Below, piece after piece: positions 37,050 to 45,425 of a DNA stretch of 64,000 bases. Under the pieces are notes generated by a model, which worked only from the letters and a program-made list of their open reading frames with translations, was not told where the DNA came from and made no database searches. Every line of letters begins with the position of its first letter. The first letter of the stretch is position 1. Origin of the DNA: a bacterium. Its GTDB lineage: Bacteria > Acidobacteriota > Polarisedimenticolia > Polarisedimenticolales > Polarisedimenticolaceae. Position numbers and translations under genes: made by a program. The stretch is from contig JAAELQ010000305.1 in NCBI GenBank assembly GCA_024226515.1, positions 54,649-118,648 of the forward strand, in the 5' to 3' direction.

Positions 37050-37870
37050 CGCAGGGTGCCGAGCGCTGGCGCCTGCTGATCGACGGTGGCCACGATGCGG
37101 CGTGGAACATGGCGCTGGACGAGGCGCTGCTCGACGGCTACGTGGCGACGGCTGAGTCTGCGCCGACATTGCGGCTGTACTCCTGGAGCTGTCCCGCGCT
37201 GTCGTTCGGCCGCAACCAGACCAGCGACGGCCACTGGTCTCCCACGTACCTGCGCCGCGAAGGGATCGATCTCGTGCGGCGACCGACGGGCGGCCTGGCC
37301 GTGCTGCACGAGCACGAACGAACGTACTCGGTCACGGGCTCGCTGGGGCGGGCACCGTTCTCCGACGGCGTGGTCGCGACCTACGGGAGGATCGCCGACG
37401 CTCTCGTCGACGCGATGCGACGGCTCGACATCGACGCGGTCCGTTCGTCGCGAGCGCCGCGCGGGGCCGGCGCGGGGGAGGCGTCGTGCTTCGCTGCGCT
37501 GTCGACGCACGAGATCCGCGCCGGCAGCCGCAAGCTTATCGGCTCGGCCCAGGCGCGCCGCCGCGGCGCCTTCCTCCAGCACGGCTCGATTCCGCTCGAG
37601 CTCGACGCGGAGAGGCTCGACCGCGCGCTCGGACGCGAGCCGGGGGGCGACGGAGGGTTCATCGACCTGCGGCGCGCGAACCCGGCCGCGGCGGACCCGG
37701 CGAAGGTCGATCGCGCTCTGCTGGCGGCGTTCACGGAGGCGTTCGATGTCGTCCTGGAGCCGTCGGAGTTGAGCCCCGACGAGGAACTGCGGGCTACCCG
37801 CCTGCGCTGCTGGAAATACGACTCGGCGGAATGGACGATTCACGGCAGGCTGGGAGCCCGCGAACGGTAG
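37046..37870 (+). CDS. Lipoate-protein ligase A / octanoyltransferase family protein
   Basis: 274 residues in the BPL/LplA/LipB fold: WNMALDEALL, RRPTGGLAVLHEHERTYSV (binding loop) and the catalytic Lys in AGSRKLIGSAQARRRGAFLQHGSIPL. It attaches lipoyl or octanoyl groups to carrier proteins. No ATG, GTG or TTG precedes the conserved start; a CTG at 37046 overlaps the upstream TGA (CTGA), analogous to the other coupled starts here. The loop reads GGLAVLHE rather than GGGAVYHD, so LplA versus LipM activity is unresolved. Confidence 0.8.
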   Translation: MTQGAERWRLLIDGGHDAAWNMALDEALLDGYVATAESAPTLRLYSWSCPALSFGRNQTSDGHWSPTYLRREGIDLVRRPTGGLAVLHEHERTYSVTGSLGRAPFSDGVVATYGRIADALVDAMRRLDIDAVRSSRAPRGAGAGEASCFAALSTHEIRAGSRKLIGSAQARRRGAFLQHGSIPLELDAERLDRALGREPGGDGGFIDLRRANPAAADPAKVDRALLAAFTEAFDVVLEPSELSPDEELRATRLRCWKYDSAEWTIHGRLGARER

Positions 37871-37887
37871 CAGCGTCTCGGACCCGG

Positions 37888-40446
37888 CTATCGGCTCCAG
37901 ACCCAGTACGCATCGCGGCCGTCGGTGCCGATCCACTCGCTGGTGTCGTAGCGCTCGGCGATCCACGCCGGCACGGGCCGTACGTCGGAACCGGGCACGA
38001 CCTCGAGCGGCAACGAGACGACGCGCTCGAGGCCGTGGACCTCGAGGCGGGTGCCGCCGTCGGCCAGGAACACGCTCAGCTCGGCCTCGAGGATCTCGTT
38101 CAGCTCGGCCTCGGGGATGCGCAGCATTCCGCGCTCGGTCAGGGGATAACGCTGGAACGGGTACGGGAAGCGGAGCAGGCGATGGTGGTTCTCGGTGCAG
38201 TACTCGGTCGGCTCCGTCCCCCGGACGAAGACCTCGGAGAAGACGGGCGTGCACCCGGCCTCGTGGCTCGCCTTGAGCCCGGTCCGGCGATCGATCGACA
38301 CGATGCGCGTCTCCGACGGTCGCTCGAACTCGGGTGACGTTTCCTCGGCGAGCGCGCGATCGAGGAAGCGGCGCCAGATCGGGAGAGCGGCCACGGCGCC
38401 CGTCTCCTCGTGGCCGAGGCTCTGCGGATCGTCGTACCCGACCCAGACGCCGACGGCCAGCCGCGGTTCGTAACCGACGAACCAGGCATCGGTGTTGTTG
38501 TCCGTGGTGCCGGTCTTGCCCGCGAGGTTGAGCTGCAGGTTCGCCGCGCGACGGCCGGTGCCGTCGGTGATCACGCCCGCCAGCACGCGGTTCATCAGAT
38601 AGGCGATCTGCGGGCTCACGGCGTCCCGCACCTTGGGCTCGATCGTCGTCACGCGCGCGGCGTCGCGGTTGTAGATCTCGCGCACGAGGTGCGGCTGGAC
38701 GTGGACACCGCCGTTGGCGAAGGTCCCGTACGCACTGGTCAGCTCCATCAGCGACAACTCGAAGGCGCCGAGCGCCATCGACGGGAAGGGCCGCAGCTGG
38801 CTGTCGATCCCCATGCTGCGCGCCATCTCGATCACCGGCTCGTAGCCGATCTGTTCCAGGAGCTTGACGGTGGCCACGTTGGCCGATTTCTCCATCGCCG
38901 CACGCAGCGTCAGCGTCTCGTAGTAGCGCCGGGTGTAGTTCTCCGGCTGGTACGGCTCGCCCGTTCGCCGGTTCAGCCACACGGTGGGCTCGTCCAGCAG
39001 CGTGTCGGCGAGCGTGTGCCCGCGCAGCAACGCGGCGGCGAAGACGAAAGGCTTGAACGCCGAGCCGGTCTGCCGCTTCGCCTGCACGGCGCGGTTGAAC
39101 TCGCTGCGCTCGAAGTCCAGCCCGCCGACCAGCGCACGCACGGCCCCGGTGGAGGGCTCGATCGCGACCAGCGCGCCCTCGGCCAGCGGTGCCTGTTCCA
39201 GCTCGAGCGGCACGTCGCCCTCGTCGGGCAGATCGAGCAAGCGGACCTGAATCCGATCGCCGACGGTCAGGAACTCCGACGGCTCATCGAAGCCGGTCCA
39301 GGCGATCTCCCCGGAGCCGAGCGTTCCGCTCCAGGCATCGATGCGGACGTGCGCGGACCCGTCGTCCACGGCGACGACGACGCCCTCGGTCACGTCCCCG
39401 GGCTCGATGTCGCGCTCCCACGCTGGTGAGTGCCAGATCTCAGGGTCTTCTCCCTCGGGCACGCGCTCCTCGATCGGCCGAAAACCCTGCCGCTTGTCGT
39501 GCTCGCGCAGGCCGAGCTCCACGGCCTCGTTGGCGATGCGTTGCAGCGCGAGGTCCAGCGTCGTGTGCACCTCGAAGCCGTCCTGGTACAGGCTCGAGCT
39601 GCCGTACTTCTCCTGGAGCCAGCGGCGGACGTCCTCGACGAAGTACGGTGCGAAGTTCTCGCCGACGTCGCGTGGCCCGACCTCGAGCGGCGTCGCGAGC
39701 GCCTCTCGGTGTTCCTCGCGGGTCAGCATCCCTTCCTCGGCCATACGACCGAGGACGTGGTTGCGCCGATTGACCGCACGCTGCGGGTGCTTCAGCGGGG
39801 AGAGACCCTCCGGGCGCTGGATCAGGCCCGCGATCGTCGCGGACTCGACGCGCGTCAGCTCCGCAGCGGGCTTGCCGAAGTAGTGACGGGCCGCGGCCTC
39901 CAACCCGTAGCGTCCGTGTCCCGTGTACACCTGGTTGCAGTAGAAGCCGAGGATCTCCTGCTTCGTGTACTGTCGCTCGATCTCGAGCGCGAGCAGGACT
40001 TCCTGGACCTTGCGGCGGATCGTCTTGTCGGGGTGCAGGAAGAGATTGCGCGCGAGTTGCTGGGTCAGCGTGCTGGCGCCCTGCGCCATGCGCAGCGAGC
40101 GCAGGTCGCTCCAGGCTGCGCGCAGGATGCCCTTGAAATCGATGCCCGTATGCGAATGAAAATGGGCATCCTCGGTCGCGATCAGGGCCTGCAGGAACTC
40201 CTCGGGGATGTCGCCGTAGCGAATGAGCATCCGACGCTGCTCGGCGAAGGTCGCGACGACCTCGCCGCGCGAGTCGAGCACGCGCGACATCACCGGCGGC
40301 GTGTAGTCCTCCAGGGCGCGCACGTCCGGCAGGTCGAAGCGCAGGAAGTAACCCATGCTGCCGCCGGCGAGCGCGGCAATCAGCAACATCCCGCCCAGGA
40401 TGAAGAGCGGCCAGCGGCGGCGTGGAATCGACGGACTGGAGGCCAA
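37888..40446 (-). CDS. Penicillin-binding protein 1A-type bifunctional peptidoglycan synthase
   Basis: 852 residues from TTG 40446 (AGGAGGG eight bases upstream); an ATG at 40515 would add 23 residues. A short cytoplasmic tail and one membrane helix (about 12-33) precede the GT51 glycosyltransferase (ATEDAHFHSHTGID, QGASTLTQQLARNLFL), an OB-like inserted domain, and the transpeptidase with SxxK (SAFK), SAN and KTGTT motifs. It polymerises and crosslinks peptidoglycan at the inner membrane. It is the only long minus-strand gene in this half and is divergent from uvrB. Confidence 0.94.
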   Translation of the reverse strand: MASSPSIPRRRWPLFILGGMLLIAALAGGSMGYFLRFDLPDVRALEDYTPPVMSRVLDSRGEVVATFAEQRRMLIRYGDIPEEFLQALIATEDAHFHSHTGIDFKGILRAAWSDLRSLRMAQGASTLTQQLARNLFLHPDKTIRRKVQEVLLALEIERQYTKQEILGFYCNQVYTGHGRYGLEAAARHYFGKPAAELTRVESATIAGLIQRPEGLSPLKHPQRAVNRRNHVLGRMAEEGMLTREEHREALATPLEVGPRDVGENFAPYFVEDVRRWLQEKYGSSSLYQDGFEVHTTLDLALQRIANEAVELGLREHDKRQGFRPIEERVPEGEDPEIWHSPAWERDIEPGDVTEGVVVAVDDGSAHVRIDAWSGTLGSGEIAWTGFDEPSEFLTVGDRIQVRLLDLPDEGDVPLELEQAPLAEGALVAIEPSTGAVRALVGGLDFERSEFNRAVQAKRQTGSAFKPFVFAAALLRGHTLADTLLDEPTVWLNRRTGEPYQPENYTRRYYETLTLRAAMEKSANVATVKLLEQIGYEPVIEMARSMGIDSQLRPFPSMALGAFELSLMELTSAYGTFANGGVHVQPHLVREIYNRDAARVTTIEPKVRDAVSPQIAYLMNRVLAGVITDGTGRRAANLQLNLAGKTGTTDNNTDAWFVGYEPRLAVGVWVGYDDPQSLGHEETGAVAALPIWRRFLDRALAEETSPEFERPSETRIVSIDRRTGLKASHEAGCTPVFSEVFVRGTEPTEYCTENHHRLLRFPYPFQRYPLTERGMLRIPEAELNEILEAELSVFLADGGTRLEVHGLERVVSLPLEVVPGSDVRPVPAWIAERYDTSEWIGTDGRDAYWVWSR

Positions 40447-40547
40447 GTCGGGAACCCTCCTCGGACAGGACTCTCGCGAGGGGATAGCATACTGCCCCAC
40501 GCCGCCTCGCTGCACGGCGCAGCGCGGCCAAGATCTCCGAGGCAGGG

Positions 40548-42542
40548 ATGACGCGATTCGAGCTGGAATCGGATTACGAGCCGACCGGCGACCAGCCGGA
40601 GGCCGTGGACCGGCTCGCGGCGGGGCTGGAGGACGGGCTGCGCGACCAGGTACTGCTCGGCGTCACCGGGTCGGGCAAGACCTTCAGCGTCGCGACGCTC
40701 ATCGCGCGGAAGCAGCGCCCGGCGCTGGTGCTCGCGCCGAACAAGACGCTCGCCGCGCAACTGTACCAGGAGTTCCGGCGCCTGTTCCCGCGGAACGCCG
40801 TCGAGTACTTCGTCTCGTACTACGACTACTACCAGCCCGAGGCGTACGTCCCGCAGTCCGACACCTACATCGAGAAGGAAGCCACGATCAACGACGAGAT
40901 CGACCGCATGCGGCACGCGGCGACCCGGGCGTTGTTCGAGCGCAGTGACGTGCTGATCGTCGCCAGCGTCTCGTGTATCTACGGCCTGGGCTCGCCGGAG
41001 GCGTACCACGGGATGATGCTGCTGCTCGAGCAGGGCAAGGAGATCGATCGCGACGCCGCCCTGCGCAAGCTGGTCGAGATCCAGTACGAGCGGACGTCCG
41101 CCGACCTGCGCCGGGGCGTGTTCCGCGTGCGTGGAGACACGGTGGAGATCTGGCCCTCGTACCTCGACGAGGCGCTGCGCGTCGAGTTCTGGGGCGACGA
41201 GATCGAGGCCCTGTCTCGCCTGGACCCGGTGCGGGGGAAGGTCATCGAGCGCGTCGAGCGGCACCCGGTGTATCCCAACTCGCACTACGTCACGCCCGAG
41301 GAGACTCGCCGGCGGGCGATGCGGGCCGTGCGGCTGGAACTCGACGCGCGCCTCCCGGAGCTGGAGGGCGAGGGCAAGCTTCTCGAGGCCCAGCGCCTGC
41401 ACCAGCGGACGACGTTCGACCTCGAGATGTTGGGCGAGGTCGGGTACTGCCACGGAATCGAGAACTACTCGCGCCACCTGACCGGCCGCGAGCCGGGGGA
41501 TCCGCCGCCGACGTTGATCGACTACCTTCCGGAGGACTGCCTGATCGTGGTCGACGAGAGTCACGTCACCGTGCCCCAGCTGCGCGGGATGTATCACGGC
41601 GATCGGTCGCGCAAGCTCAACCTGGTCGAACACGGATTCCGCCTACCCTCGGCCCTGGACAACCGCCCGCTCAAGTTCGAGGAGTTCGAGGAGCGGCGGG
41701 GCCAGGCGATCTTCGTCTCGGCGACGCCCGGCGCCTGGGAGCTGGAGCAGGTCGGCGGCAACTGCGTCGAGCAGGTCGTGCGCCCCACGGGGTTGCTCGA
41801 TCCCCCCGTCGACGTGCGGCCGATCGAGGGCCAGGTCGACGATCTGCTGGCGGAGATCCGCAAGCGCGCGGCGGACGGCGAACGCACCCTGGTCACGACG
41901 CTGACCAAGCGCATGGCCGAGGACCTGAGCGAGTACTACCGCGACGTGGGCGTGCGCGTGGAGTACCTGCACTCGGAGGTCCAGACGCTGGACCGCGTCC
42001 GCATCCTGCGCGACCTGCGCCGCGGAGAGTTCGACGTCCTGGTCGGAGTCAACCTGTTGCGCGAGGGGCTCGACCTGCCCGAGGTGTCGCTGGTGGCGAT
42101 CCTCGACGCCGACAAGGAAGGCTATCTGCGCTCGGAGAGCTCGCTGATCCAGACCATCGGCCGCGCTGCGCGCAACGTCCGCGGCCGGGCGATCCTCTAC
42201 GCGGACCGCGTGACCGGGTCGATGGAGCGCGCGCTGGCCGAGACCGAACGGCGCCGCGCGATCCAACAGACGTACAACGAGGAACACGGCATTACCCCCG
42301 AGACCGTCCGCCGCGCGCTGGACGAGCTGCTGGGCACACCGATCGCCGCGGACTACTCCACGGTCGAGGTCGAGCAGGAGCCCGACGTGGAGGCGATCGC
42401 CGCGGATCCGGAAGCGCTGAAGAGCGAGATCGAACGGCTGGAACGCGAGATGCTCGCCGCCGCCGAGGACCTGGACTTCGAGAAGGCCGCGCAGCTGCGC
42501 GACCGAGCGCGTTACCTGAAGCAGCGAGCCGTGTTCTCGTGA
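40548..42542 (+). CDS. uvrB: Excinuclease ABC subunit B
   Basis: 664 residues. Helicase motif I GVTGSGKTFSVA, the beta-hairpin YYDYYQPEAYVPQSDTYIEKEATIN used for damage verification, DEAD-like VVDESHV, motif VI TIGRAARN, and the C-terminal UvrBC coiled coil (EMLAAAEDLDFEKAAQLRD). It loads on damaged DNA after UvrA and recruits UvrC. Its stop overlaps the next gene (GTGA), and uvrC follows after three intervening genes. Confidence 0.97.
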   Translation: MTRFELESDYEPTGDQPEAVDRLAAGLEDGLRDQVLLGVTGSGKTFSVATLIARKQRPALVLAPNKTLAAQLYQEFRRLFPRNAVEYFVSYYDYYQPEAYVPQSDTYIEKEATINDEIDRMRHAATRALFERSDVLIVASVSCIYGLGSPEAYHGMMLLLEQGKEIDRDAALRKLVEIQYERTSADLRRGVFRVRGDTVEIWPSYLDEALRVEFWGDEIEALSRLDPVRGKVIERVERHPVYPNSHYVTPEETRRRAMRAVRLELDARLPELEGEGKLLEAQRLHQRTTFDLEMLGEVGYCHGIENYSRHLTGREPGDPPPTLIDYLPEDCLIVVDESHVTVPQLRGMYHGDRSRKLNLVEHGFRLPSALDNRPLKFEEFEERRGQAIFVSATPGAWELEQVGGNCVEQVVRPTGLLDPPVDVRPIEGQVDDLLAEIRKRAADGERTLVTTLTKRMAEDLSEYYRDVGVRVEYLHSEVQTLDRVRILRDLRRGEFDVLVGVNLLREGLDLPEVSLVAILDADKEGYLRSESSLIQTIGRAARNVRGRAILYADRVTGSMERALAETERRRAIQQTYNEEHGITPETVRRALDELLGTPIAADYSTVEVEQEPDVEAIAADPEALKSEIERLEREMLAAAEDLDFEKAAQLRDRARYLKQRAVFS

Positions 42543-43648
42543 GGCCGTTCTGGCATCCGCTGTCCGCGGTAATCCTCCCCGAGATGCCCGCCTATGCCAC
42601 GGCGACGGTCACCCGGATGCTGCTGCGCGCCGGGCGTCTCGAGTTGCTGTACGCGGGTGACCGAATGTACCCGACGCTGCGACATGGCGAGCGGTTCGAG
42701 GCCGAGCCGGCCGAGCCCGATGCGCTCGGAGCGGGAGACGTCGTCCTGGCCGACGTCGGATCCGGACTGGACGTGTTGCGCGTCGCGTGGCTTGCGAGCG
42801 ACGGACGGCTGATGGCAATCGCCGACGCCGACCCCGGCGAACCGACGCCGCTCGGAGTGCAAAGCATTCTTGCGCGGATCGACGTCGGGCGAGCGGTGCC
42901 GACGCGGGTCGGTGTCGAGCGCCGACGGATCGGTCTCGAGCTGCGCGAGGCATGGAGCGGGCGCATCGCGCCGGAGCTCGGCGACGCCGGCGACAGCGTG
43001 CGCAGCAAGTATGCGACGCAGGCCCCGTTTTATGCGGGGGCGGCCGGGGCGGAGATCGACCAGGGACTTCTGCGGCGCGTGATGCAAGTCGCGTCCGCGG
43101 GCGACCGCGTCCTCGTCGCGGGCAGCGGCGCGGGGAAGGAGACGCTGGCGCTGGCGGATGCCGGGCTGCAGGCGGTGGGGATCGACTTCTCGGAGCCGAT
43201 GGTCCACGCAGCGCGGGAGGAGGCCGGGCGGCGGGGAATGGACGTGCCGTTCCACTGCGCCGACCTGCGCGAGCACCGCGAGGCGGCGGGTTCGCTGGCG
43301 CTGGTCCTGTTCACCTACGACGTTTACAGCTTCATTCCGCTGCGCGCCGACCGTACGGCGATGTTGCGCGAGATGCGGCGCTGGATCCGGCCGGACGGGG
43401 CCGTGCTGCTCTCGGCTCGGCGAATTCGCCGCGCATACGAACGGCTGATTCTCACGATCCAGTGGGTCGGGCGGGGCCTAGACGGGGCCTGGGGCGGGAG
43501 CCATACGCGTTACTTGCTTCCCGATGGATCGTTGTGCCGATCGTATGTAAATTACTTGAGCGATCGCCGCCTGCGTGCCGAGACGCGCGAAGCCGGCTGG
43601 CGTCTCGGGGCTTTCGAATCCGGGCACGCGGAGATGCGGCCTGCCTGA
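42539..43648 (+). CDS. Fusion of a signal-peptidase-like (S24/S26 fold) domain and a class I methyltransferase
   Basis: 369 residues from GTG 42539, coupled to uvrB. The first about 130 residues resemble an S24/S26 peptidase: AGDRMYPTLRHGERF (39-53) aligns with GxSMxPTL, but the catalytic Ser position is Arg42, so it is probably a binding domain, not a protease. From about 150 there is a SAM-methyltransferase with motif I VLVAGSGAGKE (191-201), acidic GIDFSEPMV and VLFTYDVYSFI. I know of no characterised protein with this fusion. Followed after 19 bp by two HPr-kinase-like genes. Confidence 0.7.
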   Translation: MRPFWHPLSAVILPEMPAYATATVTRMLLRAGRLELLYAGDRMYPTLRHGERFEAEPAEPDALGAGDVVLADVGSGLDVLRVAWLASDGRLMAIADADPGEPTPLGVQSILARIDVGRAVPTRVGVERRRIGLELREAWSGRIAPELGDAGDSVRSKYATQAPFYAGAAGAEIDQGLLRRVMQVASAGDRVLVAGSGAGKETLALADAGLQAVGIDFSEPMVHAAREEAGRRGMDVPFHCADLREHREAAGSLALVLFTYDVYSFIPLRADRTAMLREMRRWIRPDGAVLLSARRIRRAYERLILTIQWVGRGLDGAWGGSHTRYLLPDGSLCRSYVNYLSDRRLRAETREAGWRLGAFESGHAEMRPA

Positions 43649-43667
43649 GCGGCTGCAGAGAGGACGT

Positions 43668-44570
43668 ATGCCAAGACCGCAAACAGCACCGCCGCTCTCG
43701 TTCTTCGACGCGCCGCGCTCTCGGTGCGGCGACGGTCGTTTCGGGATCGAGCTCGGCGGAATCCGGATCACGCTCGAAGGTCTGGCGCCGGAGGTCGAGC
43801 AGCAGCTACGCGAGCGGTACGGCGTCTACGTCTCCGACGATTCGGCCGACGGCGGGTTGCGAGTCGAGTGCTTCGAGGAAGACTCGCAATATTTCATCGA
43901 TCCTCCCGAGCGTCCGGAGCTCAATCCGATCCTGCTGGCGTGCGACGGCACTCGAGTACGCTATCTCGGTTACCGGGTGGCGGGCTGGTTCGACACGGTC
44001 GACGGCCGGGGCAAGCTGCTGCTGGCCCGGGGGACGTACGAACCCGCCGACCGCGCGATCGAGAACTACGTGCGTGCCGCGGTCGCCTGGCAGGCCGCGA
44101 GCCGCGGCGGGGCGTTGATCCACGCGGCCAGCGCCGTTCGCAACGGTCGCGGCTACCTGTTCTACGGTGAGTCGGGAGCCGGCAAATCCACGCTCTCCGC
44201 CTGCAACCTTCGCGCGAGCGTCGTCAGCGACGACCTGTCGCTCGTCCTGCCCGGCGGGGACTCGACGCTCGAGCTGGTGGGCAGTCCGTTCCGCGGGACG
44301 TACGAGGGGGGCGACCCCGTCGTCGGGCGCTTCCCGTTGCATGCCGGATTCCGCATCGTCAAGGCAGATGTCGCCGAGGTCAAGAGCGTCGCCAGGTCGC
44401 GTGCGCTGGCGGAGCTCGTCGGCAATCTCCCGTTCGTCGCCGAGGCGTTCGATGCACGCCCCGACCTGTTCGAACGGATCGAGATCGCCTTTCGCCCGAT
44501 CCCGCTCGGACATCTGTTGTTCCGCAAGGACGACAGCTACTGGGACGCCATCGACCGAGCGGGGCTTTGA
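43668..44570 (+). CDS. HPr-kinase-like P-loop protein, copy A
   Basis: 300 residues from ATG 43668. An N-terminal about 120-residue domain precedes GGALIHAASAVRNGRGYLFYGESG, the start of an HPr-kinase/phosphatase C-terminal-like domain with Walker A GESGAGKST at 167-175 and an acidic Walker B-like SVVSDDLSLVL. Such HPrK-related proteins are often near PqqD and other peptide-maturation genes; some phosphorylate a Ser of a peptide. The HPr substrate itself is not in the window. It overlaps copy B by 4 bp. Confidence 0.75.
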   Translation: MPRPQTAPPLSFFDAPRSRCGDGRFGIELGGIRITLEGLAPEVEQQLRERYGVYVSDDSADGGLRVECFEEDSQYFIDPPERPELNPILLACDGTRVRYLGYRVAGWFDTVDGRGKLLLARGTYEPADRAIENYVRAAVAWQAASRGGALIHAASAVRNGRGYLFYGESGAGKSTLSACNLRASVVSDDLSLVLPGGDSTLELVGSPFRGTYEGGDPVVGRFPLHAGFRIVKADVAEVKSVARSRALAELVGNLPFVAEAFDARPDLFERIEIAFRPIPLGHLLFRKDDSYWDAIDRAGL

Positions 44571-45412
44571 GCGCTTCGACTCAACTGGCCCTGGACCTCT
44601 CCGGAGTCGGCGTCACGCTCGACGGTCTCGAGTCCGGACTGCGGCAACGTCTCGTCGAGAACTGGTCGGCGTTCGTGGTCGCCCCTTCCCGGCAAGCGGG
44701 GGAGTCGCTCGCCATGCGTGTGAGCTACGAGCGGCGCGACGCTGCGACCGCGGAGGAATTCGCTCCGAAGCGGATGCGGGCACGCCTCGAACTGTCGACC
44801 GCGCACTACACGATGCCCGAAGGCGAAGTTCGCGTCGAGGAGGATGGTCGGGCCGAGGCGAGAATCGCACACGGCCTGGGCCGGCGAGAGCTCTACACGT
44901 TCGTGAACCTGCTCCGCGCCGCGCTGGCCTGGCACCTACCTCGAATCGGTGGGCTCATGTTGCACGCGGCCGGGGTGGTGCTCGGCGCCGAGTCGTTCTT
45001 GCTCGTCGGCCCCGAGGGGTGCGGCAAGAGCACGTGGGCGCGGCTCGCGGAGAGCTCCGGCGCACGGGTCGTGAGCGACGACGTCGTCCTGCTGCACGAC
45101 ATCGAGGGTACCCCGCGGATGCTCGGCTCACCGTTCTGGTCGACCCACGCCGTTCGGCCCTGCCGCGGGCGATGGCCGCTGCGCGCGGTGCTCCTCCCAC
45201 GCCACGGCTCTTCCCCGGCTCTCGAGCCGGCTCCGCCGAGCCGCGCACTGGCCAGTCTCGTGGCCAACCTACCGTTTCTCGACGGCGCGCCGCAGGGCGA
45301 CGACCGCGCCGTTGCGCTGGTGCTGCGGTTGACGGAGGCCGTGGCCCCGCAGACGCTGACCTTCTCCCTGGACCCCGGTTTCGTCGATCTGTTGCGCGGG
45401 GCCGCCGGGTAG
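44567..45412 (+). CDS. HPr-kinase-like P-loop protein, copy B
   Basis: 281 residues from TTG 44567. Same layout as copy A: N-terminal domain, then GGLMLHAAGVVLGAESFLLVGPEG with Walker A GPEGCGKST at 148-156 and RVVSDDVVLL. The two copies are only distantly similar, so this is an old duplication or two specialised subunits. Thirteen bases before uvrC. Function unassigned; a Ser/Thr kinase role on a small peptide or protein is a hypothesis. Confidence 0.72.
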   Translation: MSASTQLALDLSGVGVTLDGLESGLRQRLVENWSAFVVAPSRQAGESLAMRVSYERRDAATAEEFAPKRMRARLELSTAHYTMPEGEVRVEEDGRAEARIAHGLGRRELYTFVNLLRAALAWHLPRIGGLMLHAAGVVLGAESFLLVGPEGCGKSTWARLAESSGARVVSDDVVLLHDIEGTPRMLGSPFWSTHAVRPCRGRWPLRAVLLPRHGSSPALEPAPPSRALASLVANLPFLDGAPQGDDRAVALVLRLTEAVAPQTLTFSLDPGFVDLLRGAAG

Positions 45413-45425
45413 CTCACGCCGTACA

